This document shows, in pieces, positions 43,854-52,105 of a stretch of 64,000 bases of DNA. Each line of letters begins with the position of its first letter. Position 1 is the stretch's first letter. The notes below the pieces were generated by a model, which saw only the letters and a list, made by a program, of their open reading frames with translations, was not told the origin of the DNA and ran no database searches. Made by a program: the position numbers and the translations under genes. This stretch comes from Alphaproteobacteria bacterium (lineage in GTDB: Bacteria > Pseudomonadota > Alphaproteobacteria > SP197): contig VGDP01000005.1 in NCBI GenBank assembly GCA_016869675.1, forward strand, positions 53,178 through 117,177, given 5' to 3'.

Positions 43854-45343
43854 GGCGCGCCGGTGCCGCCGGGCCGGGGCACCGTGGGCCAAGGGTTGTC
43901 CGCGCGCCACGGCGTCGCGCGGGCCTCGGCACGGCGCACCACGTCGGCGAGTGGCACCACGTGGTCCATGTGGCCGCCCAGGTCCCGGTAGTCGGCGGTC
44001 GCAAGGGTGAACTCGATGGGCGCCACCAGGGCCGGCGTCGGCACGTAGCCGAAGGCGCCGTCGGGCAGGCGCGTGACGTCAACCATGAAGGTGATGCCAC
44101 CGCCCGGCCACACGGTGACCGGCGCGCCGCCGCACGTGACGCGGGTCAGCATACTCTGCACGGAGCGGGTCAGGCGCACCGGGTTGGCGGTCACGCCGGC
44201 GCGCAAGGACCCGCCGGCCCCGGCCATGAACAGGACGGTGGCGAGCGCGGGTTCGCAATTCTCGCCGATGCGCTCGACCACCGCGCGCACCGGTTCGGGC
44301 ATGGCGGCGGGAACGGGCCGGCACGCCGCGTCGAGCACGTACCACGCCGAGTCCTCGCCGGTCGTCGAAACCATCAGGAGCCTGAGCCCCGGCCAGGCGA
44401 TCTTGGGGTTGATCGCCTCGACGATGGTCAGCGGGTCGGTGACGTCGGTGCCGCCCCAGCCGCTGCCCGGCTCGGCGACCTGGAAGTAGCGCCCCGGGGT
44501 CGACTTGCGCCCGCGCACCCGTATGCCCGCCGGGCGCATGTCGAGGAACCGGCCCGCCTGGTGCTCGGTCAGCACGCCGGTGATGTGGTCGTCCACCACG
44601 ATCACCTCGTCCACATGGTCGCGCCACTGGCGCGCGAACATGCCGATGGTGGCCGAGCCGCAGCCGACACGCATGCATTCCTCGATCACGCCGTCGATCA
44701 CCGGCGCGCGCCCCGCGCCGAGCGTCATCGAGGCACCACCCTCCACGGTCAGTTCGACCGCCTGCTTGTTGCACAGCGCCAGCAGCGTGTCGCACGTCAC
44801 CGTGCCCTCACGCTTCGAGCCGCCGGTCAGGTGGCGCACGCCGCCCAGCGACAGCATCTGCGAGCCGTACTCGGCGGTGGTGACGTGACCGACCTCCTCG
44901 CCCTGGGCGCGCACGGCCGCGCGCTCGGCCCCGACGTGGCGGTCGGTGTCGATCTTCACCTTGACGCCGCAATAGCTGAAGATCCCCTCGGTCACGACGG
45001 TGACGGTATCGAAGCCTTCGTGCTCGGCCGCGACGATGAACGGCGCCGGCTTGTAGTCCGGGTACGTGGTGCCCGAGCCGATGCCGGTGACGAAGGTCGG
45101 CGCGCCAGCCACCACCTCGCCGTTCCAGCCTTCCGCGCCGGCCAGGAAAGGCACCATGGCCCCCTGGTCGCGGGCCACCTTCTGGGCCAGCAGCAGCGGA
45201 TCGGTGCGCGTCAGCACGCCAGCGACGTTGGCGTAGCGGTCACAGGCACCGGGGCGCCCCGGACGAATACGGCACAGCACCGGGCAGGCGTCGCAGCGCA
45301 CGATGCCTTGCGCGCGGTCCTCGTCGGTCAGGGCTTCAGTCAT
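43850..45343 (-). CDS. hnr: 6-hydroxynicotinate reductase-like iron-sulfur flavoprotein
   Basis: 497 residues from ATG at 45343. An N-terminal CDACPVLCRIRPGRPGACDRY (Cys17, 20, 24, 34) is a 4Fe-4S-type motif; further Cys at FSYCGVKV, TCDTLLALC and CMRVGCGSA could serve other clusters. The Eubacterium barkeri enzyme reduces 6-hydroxynicotinate to 1,4,5,6-tetrahydro-6-oxonicotinate and contains covalent flavin, one 2Fe-2S and two 4Fe-4S clusters. The name rests on the family label this sequence type carries in alphaproteobacteria and on the enamidase nearby. The real ring substrate could be a related pyridine. Possible flavin attachment points (GGASMT, GSAT) cannot be confirmed by eye. Confidence 0.8.
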   Translation of the reverse strand: MTEALTDEDRAQGIVRCDACPVLCRIRPGRPGACDRYANVAGVLTRTDPLLLAQKVARDQGAMVPFLAGAEGWNGEVVAGAPTFVTGIGSGTTYPDYKPAPFIVAAEHEGFDTVTVVTEGIFSYCGVKVKIDTDRHVGAERAAVRAQGEEVGHVTTAEYGSQMLSLGGVRHLTGGSKREGTVTCDTLLALCNKQAVELTVEGGASMTLGAGRAPVIDGVIEECMRVGCGSATIGMFARQWRDHVDEVIVVDDHITGVLTEHQAGRFLDMRPAGIRVRGRKSTPGRYFQVAEPGSGWGGTDVTDPLTIVEAINPKIAWPGLRLLMVSTTGEDSAWYVLDAACRPVPAAMPEPVRAVVERIGENCEPALATVLFMAGAGGSLRAGVTANPVRLTRSVQSMLTRVTCGGAPVTVWPGGGITFMVDVTRLPDGAFGYVPTPALVAPIEFTLATADYRDLGGHMDHVVPLADVVRRAEARATPWRADNPWPTVPRPGGTGAP

Positions 45344-45393
45344 GGCGCCATCCTAACAGGTCCCCTCCCCGGCCAAGACCCCACACCGTCTCA

Positions 45394-45426
45394 TTGTGGC
45401 TCCCGACGCACTGGCATATAATGCCA
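45394..45426 (+). promoter_or_regulatory. parDE promoter with palindromic operator
   Basis: A -35-like TTGTGG (45394-45399) is 17 bases from a perfect -10 TATAAT (45417-45422). The -10 lies inside the inverted repeat TGGCAT-ATA-ATGCCA (45412-45426), a natural site for autorepression by the ParD antitoxin. The parD ATG follows at 45449 with AGAGG upstream. Confidence 0.65.
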
Positions 45427-45448
45427 TAGCAAGAATAGAGGTCCGCCG

Positions 45449-45754
45449 ATGCCGACGCGCAACATCGTGCTCACCCAACGCCAGGCGGACCTGGTCGAAC
45501 GTCTCGTATCGTCGGGCCGCTACCAGAACGCGAGCGAGGTGCTGCGCGCGGGCCTGTGTTTGATCGAAGCGAAGGCGGCCGAGGATGAAGCCCGCCTCCA
45601 GGCCTTGCGCGAGGCGGTGCGCGCCGGGATCGCCGATATCGAGGCTGGTCGATTCGTGACCTTCGGGTCGCGGACCGAGCTGCGCGATCACCTGAACGCC
45701 ATCGCGGACGACGCGATCGCCGAGGGCGCCAAGCGCGGCAAGCGCATCGCGTGA
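45449..45754 (+). CDS. parD: ParD-type antitoxin
   Basis: 101 residues. N-terminal ribbon-helix-helix-like start MPTRNIVLTQRQADLVERLV followed by GRYQNASEVLRAGLCLIEA, the typical ParD/CC2985 family opening, and a charged C-terminal tail for toxin binding. It should neutralise ParE and repress the shared promoter. The gene overlaps parE by GTGA. Confidence 0.9.
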   Translation: MPTRNIVLTQRQADLVERLVSSGRYQNASEVLRAGLCLIEAKAAEDEARLQALREAVRAGIADIEAGRFVTFGSRTELRDHLNAIADDAIAEGAKRGKRIA

Positions 45755-46089
45755 CCGGCGCGCGGCCCTGGCGCATCCGGCTGTCGGACGCCGCCGCCAC
45801 GGACCTCCGGGACATCCTGCGTTGGACCGCCGAGCGTTACGGCGCGGCACCAGCGCGCACCTACCGCACGACCCTGGTCTCCGCGATCGAGGGCCTGGCC
45901 CCCGGGCCTGGCGCGCTTGGCGTACGCGATCGGCCCGAGCTGGGGCCAAGCCTCTACACATTGCACCCCGCGCGTACCGGGCGCCGGGCGCGGCATCTCA
46001 TCCTGTTCCGTGTCCACGGCTCCACCATCGACGTCCTGCGCATCCTGCACGACGCCATGGACCTGCCCCGCCACGTCCCTGATGCCTGA
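45751..46089 (+). CDS. parE: ParE-type toxin (RelE/ParE superfamily)
   Basis: 112 residues from GTG at 45751, coupled to parD. RelE/ParE fold: WRIRLSDAAATDLRDILRWT at the N terminus, RTTLVSAIEGLAPGPGALG in the middle and RARHLILFRVHGSTIDVLRI at the C terminus, the usual conserved strand pair with LHDAMDLPRH after it. ParE toxins poison DNA gyrase. It ends 3 bases before the convergent molybdenum hydroxylase gene. Confidence 0.9.
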   Translation: MTGARPWRIRLSDAAATDLRDILRWTAERYGAAPARTYRTTLVSAIEGLAPGPGALGVRDRPELGPSLYTLHPARTGRRARHLILFRVHGSTIDVLRILHDAMDLPRHVPDA

Positions 46090-46092
46090 TCG

Positions 46093-48828
46093 TCATCTGA
46101 CCTTGCCCGCCGCGCGCAGCAGGGCGTGCAGGCGGTGCGGCAGCACGGGCACCGCGGCGGGACGCACGCCCGTGGCGTGCTCGATGGCGCCCAGGATCGC
46201 CGGCGCGGTCGGGATCAGGGCGGGCTCGCCGATGCCCTTGGCGCCGAACGGCCCGAGCGGCTCGGGGTCCTCGATCAGGCGCACCTCGATCGGCGGCACA
46301 TCGCCGAAGGTGGGGATCAGGTAGTCGTGCAGGTTGGTCGTGCGGCCCGGTAGGAATTCCTCCATCAGGGCGAGGCCCAGCCCTTGGGCGATGCCGCCGT
46401 GGATCTGGCCCTCGACCAGCAACGGGTTGATGGCGCGCCCGACATCGTGCGCCGCGACGATGCGCCGCACCTTGACCGTGCCGAGCGCCCGATCCACCTC
46501 GACCTCGGCCATCTGGGCGGCGAAGGCATAGGTCGCGTAGGGGCTGCCCTGGCCGTCGGCGTCGAGCCGCGTCGTCGGCGGGTCGAAGCGACCTTCGCCG
46601 ACGAACACGTCGCCGTTGATGTCGGTCTCCAGCCGGCGCAGGTCGATGGTGCGCGCGGTGCCGCGGTCGCGCACGGCGACCGCGCCGCGACCGAACTCGA
46701 CGAGCGCGGAGGCGCCCGCGTTGGCGTGGCGCAGGATGCGCGCGCGCAGGTCGCGCCCGGCCAGTTCCGCCGCCTTGCCCGAGACGAAGGTCTGACGCGA
46801 GGCCGAGGTCTTGCCCGCGTCGGCCGTGCGGTCGGTATCGCCCGTCACCAGGGCGAGCGCCACGACCGGAACGCCCAGCGCCTCGGCGCAGATTTGGGCC
46901 ATAACAGTGTTCGAGCCCTGACCCACGTCGAGCGCCCCTGAATAGAGAGTCAGGCCGCCTTCACGCGACAGACCGACGCGCATGGTCGAGGGGTTCGACA
47001 TCGAGGTGTTGCCGATGCCGTACCACATGCAGCCGACCCCGACGCCCCGGCGCATCGCACCGCCCGTGCCATTGAACGCTTGGGCGTCCGCGCGGGCGCG
47101 CGTCCAGTCCTCGCGCAAGGCCTCCAGGCACGCGGCCAGGCCCGCCGAATGGTCGAGCCGCTGGCCGGTCGCCGTGACATCGCCCTTGCGCAGCGCGTGA
47201 TCGAGCCGGAAGGCGAGCGGATCGCGTGCCAGCCGTGCGGCGAGCGCGTCCATCAGCGCCTCGTGCGCCAGCGCCGCCTGGGGCACGCCGAAGCCGCGGA
47301 ACGCGCCGGCCGGCGTGCGGTTGGTGTAGACGGCGGCGCTGGTCGCCCTGACCGCGCCCATGCGGTAGGGGCCGCACGCGTGGATCGGCACGCGGTCGGC
47401 GACCGTCGGCCCCCACGAGGCGTAGGCGCCGGTCTCGAAATCGCCATGGAACGCGAAGCCGGTGATGCGCCCCGCCCCGTCCGCCGCCAGCCGGGCGGTG
47501 ATGCGCGAAGGGTGCCGCTTGGTGGTCGAGGCCATGGATTCGGGCCGCGTGTAGGTGCAGCGCACGGGCCGGCCGAGCACCCATGCGGCCACGGCGACCA
47601 GCGGCTGAACCGAGATATCTAGCTTGCCGCCGAAACCGCCGCCGGTTCCGGTCGGCACGATGCGCACGGCCTCGGGCCCCAGACCCACGACGCGGGCGAT
47701 CTCGTCGCGGTCCATGTAGGGCGTCTGGGTGCACGCGACGACCTCGATGCGGTTGCCGACACGGCGCGCGTAGCCGGCTTCGGGCTCGATGTAGGCGTGC
47801 TCGACGAAGCCGGTGGCGACCGTCATCTCGACCACGTGCGCGGCGGCGGCGAACGCCGCGTCCACGTTGCCCCGCGCGACCCGGCCGCGCGCCAGCACGT
47901 TGTCGGCGCGCCCGTCGTGCACCAACGCCGCACCCGGCGCCAACGCCTCGTCGACCGACGCGACCGGCGGCTCGACCGTCCAGGCGATCGGCAGCTCGTC
48001 GTCGCGGATCGCCTCGACGGTCGCCAGGTCGCCGACCAGCGCGACGACCGCCTCGCCGGCGAAGCGCACGTGGCCCTCGGCCAGCACGGGCTGGTCCTTG
48101 ATATGCGGGTAGATGCCGAAGCTGTTGGCGCCGGGCACGTCGGCAGCGGTCAGCACCCGCGCGAGCCCCGGGTAGCGGGCGTGCAACGCACCGAACGAGC
48201 CCAGGGCAAAGCGCGCGCGGGCGTGGGGCGAACGCACGGCGCGCAGCCACAGCGCGTCCGCCGGCGCCCGGTCGGCGCCGAACGCCTCGCGCCCGGTGAC
48301 CTTGTCGTGGCAGTCCACGCGCGGCAGGGCCGTGCCCACCGGGCCCAGCCCGTCGGCGGGCGCGACCGCGCCGTCCAGCGCGTGCATCACGGCCTGGACG
48401 ATCGCGCGATACCCCGTGCAGCGGCACAGCACGCCGCCCAGTGCGTCCTCGACCTCGGCGGCGCTGGGGCGCACGTTGCGCGCCAGCAACGATGCCCCCG
48501 CCATCAGCATGCCAGGCGTGCAGATGCCGCACTGCGCCGCGCCGAAGCGCTGGATCGCCGCCTGCAACGGCGCGAGCGCGCCGTTGGCAGCCAGACCTTC
48601 GACGGTGGTGACGCGCGCCCCGGCGACCTGGGCGACCGGGGTCAGGCACGCACACACCTGACGGCCGTTCACCAGCACCGTGCACGCGCCGCAATCGCCC
48701 GCGTCGCAGCCGACCTTGGTGCCGGTCAGGCCCAGGTCGTCGCGCAGCGCGCGGGTCAGGCGGCGCGCGGGCGGCACGGCGAGCGCGACCGGCCGGTCGT
48801 TGACGTGGAAGCGGATCGGCGCGGTCAT
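46093..48828 (-). CDS. Molybdenum hydroxylase with fused 2Fe-2S and Mo domains (xanthine dehydrogenase family)
   Basis: 911 residues from ATG at 48828, coupled to the FAD subunit (ATGA). Residues about 1-150 are the small-subunit domain: GCDAGDCGACTVLVNG, QCGICTPGML and LCRCTGYRAIV. From about 165 onward it is the molybdenum domain: GTGGGFGGKLDISVQPLV, GAFRGFGVPQAAL, LDVGQGSNTVMAQICAEALG and FGAKGIGEPALIPTAPA with the active-site Glu. The fusion distinguishes it from the separate-subunit enzyme at 114. It lies near the 6-hydroxynicotinate reductase and enamidase genes, so it is the natural candidate for the first ring hydroxylation (nicotinate dehydrogenase role). Substrate not proven. Confidence 0.88.
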   Translation of the reverse strand: MTAPIRFHVNDRPVALAVPPARRLTRALRDDLGLTGTKVGCDAGDCGACTVLVNGRQVCACLTPVAQVAGARVTTVEGLAANGALAPLQAAIQRFGAAQCGICTPGMLMAGASLLARNVRPSAAEVEDALGGVLCRCTGYRAIVQAVMHALDGAVAPADGLGPVGTALPRVDCHDKVTGREAFGADRAPADALWLRAVRSPHARARFALGSFGALHARYPGLARVLTAADVPGANSFGIYPHIKDQPVLAEGHVRFAGEAVVALVGDLATVEAIRDDELPIAWTVEPPVASVDEALAPGAALVHDGRADNVLARGRVARGNVDAAFAAAAHVVEMTVATGFVEHAYIEPEAGYARRVGNRIEVVACTQTPYMDRDEIARVVGLGPEAVRIVPTGTGGGFGGKLDISVQPLVAVAAWVLGRPVRCTYTRPESMASTTKRHPSRITARLAADGAGRITGFAFHGDFETGAYASWGPTVADRVPIHACGPYRMGAVRATSAAVYTNRTPAGAFRGFGVPQAALAHEALMDALAARLARDPLAFRLDHALRKGDVTATGQRLDHSAGLAACLEALREDWTRARADAQAFNGTGGAMRRGVGVGCMWYGIGNTSMSNPSTMRVGLSREGGLTLYSGALDVGQGSNTVMAQICAEALGVPVVALALVTGDTDRTADAGKTSASRQTFVSGKAAELAGRDLRARILRHANAGASALVEFGRGAVAVRDRGTARTIDLRRLETDINGDVFVGEGRFDPPTTRLDADGQGSPYATYAFAAQMAEVEVDRALGTVKVRRIVAAHDVGRAINPLLVEGQIHGGIAQGLGLALMEEFLPGRTTNLHDYLIPTFGDVPPIEVRLIEDPEPLGPFGAKGIGEPALIPTAPAILGAIEHATGVRPAAVPVLPHRLHALLRAAGKVR

Positions 48829-49661
48829 GCGGCGAGGCGGTCGAGCGCGCGGCGCACGAGGATCAGCGCCGCCTCGCGCCGGTAGGCTGCCGAACCGCGC
48901 ACATCGTCGATCGTCGCCAGATCGGCTAGGTGTAGGGCCTCGGCCGCCGCGCCCAGGTCGGGCCCCATGGGCCGTCCGGCCAGCACGGCCTCGAGCGCGC
49001 CGAGCCGGCGCGCGACGGGCGAGCACGCGCCGATCGCGACACGCGCCCGGCCGACGGTGCCACCGGCGCCGGGCTCCAGCGTCGCCGCCACCATGACGAT
49101 CGAGATCACCAGGTAGCGGCGCGCGCCCAACTTCAGGAAGGTCGTCCGCGTGCCCTCGGCTAGGCGCGGCACGTGGATCGCGGTCACAAGCTGGTCGGGC
49201 CGGCGCGCGGTCCGCCGGTTGCCGAGCACGAAGTTGTCGAGCGGCACGCGCAGGGCGCCCTTCGCGTCGCGCAGTTCGACTTCGGCGTCGAGCGCCATCA
49301 GGGCCGGGATGCCATCGGCAGCCGGCGAGGCGTTACACAGGTTGCCGCCCAGCGTGCCGCGGTTCTGCACCTGAACGCCGCCGACCTCGCGCGCCGCCTG
49401 GCGCAGGCCGTCGAACTGCGCCGGCAAGTCCGCCTCGAGCACGTCGGTCCAGGTGGTCGTCGCGCCGATGCACCAACCATCGCGCGTCGCCACGATGCCG
49501 CGCAGGCCGGCGATGGCGCTGACGTCGAGCACGTCTTCGTCCACCGCGGTGCCGACGCGCGCCGGGAAGTGATCGGTGCCGCCGGCGAGAACGACCCGCG
49601 ACCGCTCAGCGAGGAGGCGCAGGGCGTGATCGAGCTCGGTCGGCCGCTCGTAGGATGCCAT
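48825..49661 (-). CDS. FAD-binding subunit of the fused molybdenum hydroxylase
   Basis: 278 residues from ATG at 49661. FAD_binding_5 and CO_deh_flav_C-type domains: VVLAGGTDHFPARVG near 23-37 and VQVQNRGTLGGNLCNASPAA near 95, then FLKLGARRYLVISIVMVAAT and DDVRGSAAYRREAALILVRR. It completes the electron path of the enzyme encoded next. Its FAD motifs differ enough from the gene at 2872 to show the two hydroxylases are separate systems. Confidence 0.9.
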   Translation of the reverse strand: MASYERPTELDHALRLLAERSRVVLAGGTDHFPARVGTAVDEDVLDVSAIAGLRGIVATRDGWCIGATTTWTDVLEADLPAQFDGLRQAAREVGGVQVQNRGTLGGNLCNASPAADGIPALMALDAEVELRDAKGALRVPLDNFVLGNRRTARRPDQLVTAIHVPRLAEGTRTTFLKLGARRYLVISIVMVAATLEPGAGGTVGRARVAIGACSPVARRLGALEAVLAGRPMGPDLGAAAEALHLADLATIDDVRGSAAYRREAALILVRRALDRLAA

Positions 49662-49686
49662 GGACCAGTCTAGCGCATCGCGGCGC

Positions 49687-51141
49687 CTACGCGGCGCGGC
49701 GCAGCACGCGGCCCGGCGTGGCGCCGGTTGCCGCGCCGTTGCGCCAGACCGGCTGGCCGTTGACCATCACCAGGTCGATGCCGGCGGCAGGGCGGATCGG
49801 CTGCTCGAACGTCGCGGTGTCCACGATGGTCGCCGGGTCGAACAGCACCAGGTCGGCGAACGCGCCGGGGCGCACCACGCCGCGGTCCTTCAGGCCGAAG
49901 TTGGCGGCCGGCAGGCTGGTCATGCGGCGCACGGCGTCCTCGAGCCGAAACAGCCCGACGTCACGCGCGTAGTGGCCGAGCACACGGGCGAACGCGCCCC
50001 ACAGGCGCGGGTGCGGGTGCGCGTCGTGGGGCAGGCCGTCCGAACCGATCATGGTCTCGCGGTACGCCAGGATGCGGCGCACGTCGGCCTCGTCCATCAG
50101 GAAGAAGATGCCGCCAGCGGGCATCAGGCGCTCGATCGCCGCGCGCGGCGCCACGCCCCACGCGGCCGCCACGTCGTCTAGATCGCGTCCCGCCATCTCG
50201 GGGTGCGGGATCGACCAGGCGACCATGATGCGGCCGTCGCGATCGTCGGCGTCCTCGGGCAGCAGCACGGTGGAGCCGGCGACGTAGGGGTAGGCATCGA
50301 GCGCAACGCGCTGGCGCGCCTGCGCTGCGGCGACCTGGTCGAGCGTCGCCCCGCTGCGCCCATGGTTGCGCTGGCCGGCGACCTTGTGATGCGACAGGAC
50401 CACCGGCAGGCGGGCGCGCAGGCCGATGGCGAAGGCTTCTTCGAGCGCCTCGGACACCCGGTCGCCTTCATCGCGGATGTGGGTGCAGTAGAGCCCACCG
50501 GCTTCGGCCGCGGCACCCGCCAGCGCGACCACCTCGGCGGTCGGTGCGGCGTGGCTCGGCTTGTAGGCCAGACCGGTCGAGAAGCCGACCGCACCCGCCG
50601 CCATGGCCTCGCGCACGTGCGCGCGCATGGCTTCAATCTCGGCCGGCGTGGCGGCGCGGTCGAAGCGGTCCATCGCCCCGGCACGCAAGGTCATATGGCC
50701 GACCAGCAGCGTCGCGTTGGTCGCCGGTGGTGTGCGCCCGAGCGTCGCGACGTAGGATTTGAAGGTCGGGAAGCGGAACCAGCTCTCGTCGCCCAGCAGG
50801 TCGAGCGGCGGCGTCGGGCGCGTCTCGGTCACCAGCGGCGCCAAGCTGACGCCGCAGTTGCCGACCACGACGGTGGTCACCCCCTGGCTCGTCTTGGGCA
50901 TGACCGCGCGATCCGACAGCAAGAGCCGGTCGTCGTGGGTGTGCACGTCGATGAACCCGGGCGCAACGACGCGGCCCGCGCCGTCGATCTCGAGGCTGGC
51001 CCGGCGCCCCGCCAGATCGCCCACGGCCACGACGCGGTCGTCGCCCACGGCGACGTCGGCGCGCACGCGCGGCGCGCCGGTGCCGTCGATCACGTCGGCG
51101 CCCCGGATGATTAGGTCGTAGGTGTCGTGCCGCGCCGCCAT
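49687..51141 (-). CDS. N-acyl-D-amino-acid deacylase / D-aminoacylase family amidohydrolase
   Basis: 484 residues from ATG at 51141, with GAGAGGG 8 bases upstream; GTG at 51150 has no room for a ribosome site. Amidohydrolase barrel: DLIIRGADVIDGTGAPR at the N terminus, PGFIDVHTHDDRLL (HxH metal pair), VVGNCGVSLAPL with the Cys typical of D-aminoacylases, GFSTGLAYKPSHAA, THIRDEGDRV, LSHHKVAG and IGSDGLPHDAHPHPRLWG. It hydrolyses N-acyl groups from D-amino acids or related imides. It follows the direction of the hydroxylase genes, 25 bases upstream of the FAD subunit start, and may process an amide in the same route. Confidence 0.86.
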   Translation of the reverse strand: MAARHDTYDLIIRGADVIDGTGAPRVRADVAVGDDRVVAVGDLAGRRASLEIDGAGRVVAPGFIDVHTHDDRLLLSDRAVMPKTSQGVTTVVVGNCGVSLAPLVTETRPTPPLDLLGDESWFRFPTFKSYVATLGRTPPATNATLLVGHMTLRAGAMDRFDRAATPAEIEAMRAHVREAMAAGAVGFSTGLAYKPSHAAPTAEVVALAGAAAEAGGLYCTHIRDEGDRVSEALEEAFAIGLRARLPVVLSHHKVAGQRNHGRSGATLDQVAAAQARQRVALDAYPYVAGSTVLLPEDADDRDGRIMVAWSIPHPEMAGRDLDDVAAAWGVAPRAAIERLMPAGGIFFLMDEADVRRILAYRETMIGSDGLPHDAHPHPRLWGAFARVLGHYARDVGLFRLEDAVRRMTSLPAANFGLKDRGVVRPGAFADLVLFDPATIVDTATFEQPIRPAAGIDLVMVNGQPVWRNGAATGATPGRVLRRAA

Positions 51142-51209
51142 GATCCGCACCCTCTCGGCGGGGCGACGATGGCAAACCGTCCGCGCCGGCGCAAGATGGC
51201 GGTGGCCGG

Positions 51210-51500
51210 TCAGCGTGGTGACGACGCCATCAATCCCGCGGTCGGTGTTCCGATCAATCCGGGCGGGGGGGGACGAGCGTCCAGCGTGGCGCGCAGCGAC
51301 CCCAGGCGACGGCGGCCTCGTGCCGTGATCGCCAGCCGCGCCTCGGGGCCGTTCGACGCGCTCAGCAGGGCTGCCCGGTGCAGCGCGACGAGGCGCCCTT
51401 CGACGGCTTGACGCTCAATGTTCGACCACGGCGGCCACCTCGTGACGATCCCCTCGATCCTCGCCGCGCCGCCCGCGGCGCAGCGGAGACATGATGGCAT
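51210..51500 (-). CDS. Hypothetical small protein
   Basis: 96 residues from ATG at 51500 (MPSCLRCAAGGAARIEGIVT). Codon third positions are GC-rich like those of real genes here, and the frame starts just inside an AT-rich palindrome that would serve as its promoter. The middle part, VEGRLVALHRAALLSASNG followed by ARLAITARGRRRLGSL, is vaguely like a winged-helix region, but no family is recognised. The rest of the 550-base gap from 51142 to 51691 shows only this frame and the palindrome at 51510. Confidence 0.3.
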   Translation of the reverse strand: MPSCLRCAAGGAARIEGIVTRWPPWSNIERQAVEGRLVALHRAALLSASNGPEARLAITARGRRRLGSLRATLDARPPPPGLIGTPTAGLMASSPR

Positions 51501-51509
51501 CGACTGATT

Positions 51510-51534
51510 GTAATTGTAACTTATTCTCAATTAC
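51510..51534. promoter_or_regulatory. AT-rich palindrome between divergent small genes
   Basis: GTAATTG at 51510-51516 is repeated in inverted form as CAATTAC at 51528-51534, separated by 11 bases, in an AT-rich island of about 35 bases that contrasts with the GC-rich surroundings. It lies immediately upstream of the small minus-strand gene and about 160 bases upstream of the plus-strand gene at 51692. This looks like a regulator binding site overlapping promoters. A metal-responsive regulator is possible but no specific box is matched. Confidence 0.5.
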
Positions 51535-51691
51535 TCTATCGTTCAGCTTATGAAGCGTCGCGGGCCACGTCTGGGTGGGCACGCGATCAACGCTGAGCCA
51601 GCCAGGCGCAGGACGTCAGTCGGCCGTCGGCTCCGACGGGCCGGGACCAGCCCGGCGTGGGCGCCGTGGAAACGCGAGGTTGGAGGACACG

Positions 51692-52021
51692 ATGGAGCGA
51701 GACACCGATCTGGCCGGCCTCGCCGAGCTCAGTGACGCCGATGAGCTGTTGGTCTGGTGCGTGCGATCACTGATCGCCCAGCGTGGCGCCTGGCCCGAGG
51801 TCCGGGCCGAACTGCGCCGACGGTGCAGCCTGATCACCTGCGAGGCGGCCGCGCACGCCCTGGGTCGCATGCTCGACCGCATAGGCGCGACCTCGCCACG
51901 GGACCTCTACCTGCACCAGCCGCACTGCCCGTGCCTGGGCGAGGACGAGGTCGCGCTGCTGATCGCCGACGCGGGCATGTTGGGCGACGTGCTGGCGGTG
52001 AAGGACCTGCATGTATCCTAG
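51692..52021 (+). CDS. Small protein of unknown function with a Cys-Pro-Cys motif
   Basis: 109 residues from ATG at 51692, with GGAGGACACG directly upstream, the best ribosome site in this region. The sequence is mostly helical (ELLVWCVRSLIAQRGAWPEV; AAHALGRMLDRIGATSP) and ends with LYLHQPHCPCLGEDEVALL. The clustered His and Cys (H-x2-H-C-x-C) followed by acidic residues could bind a metal. I do not recognise a named family. It stands alone between the palindrome at 51510 and the convergent ammonia-lyase gene. Confidence 0.65.
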   Translation: MERDTDLAGLAELSDADELLVWCVRSLIAQRGAWPEVRAELRRRCSLITCEAAAHALGRMLDRIGATSPRDLYLHQPHCPCLGEDEVALLIADAGMLGDVLAVKDLHVS

Positions 52022-52105
52022 TTCGGCGGCACCGCGCCGGCCGAGCGGCCCGCACCGCGGCTGACCGTGATCGAGGGCGCGGCGCCGTAGACACCCCGCG
52101 CGCGC

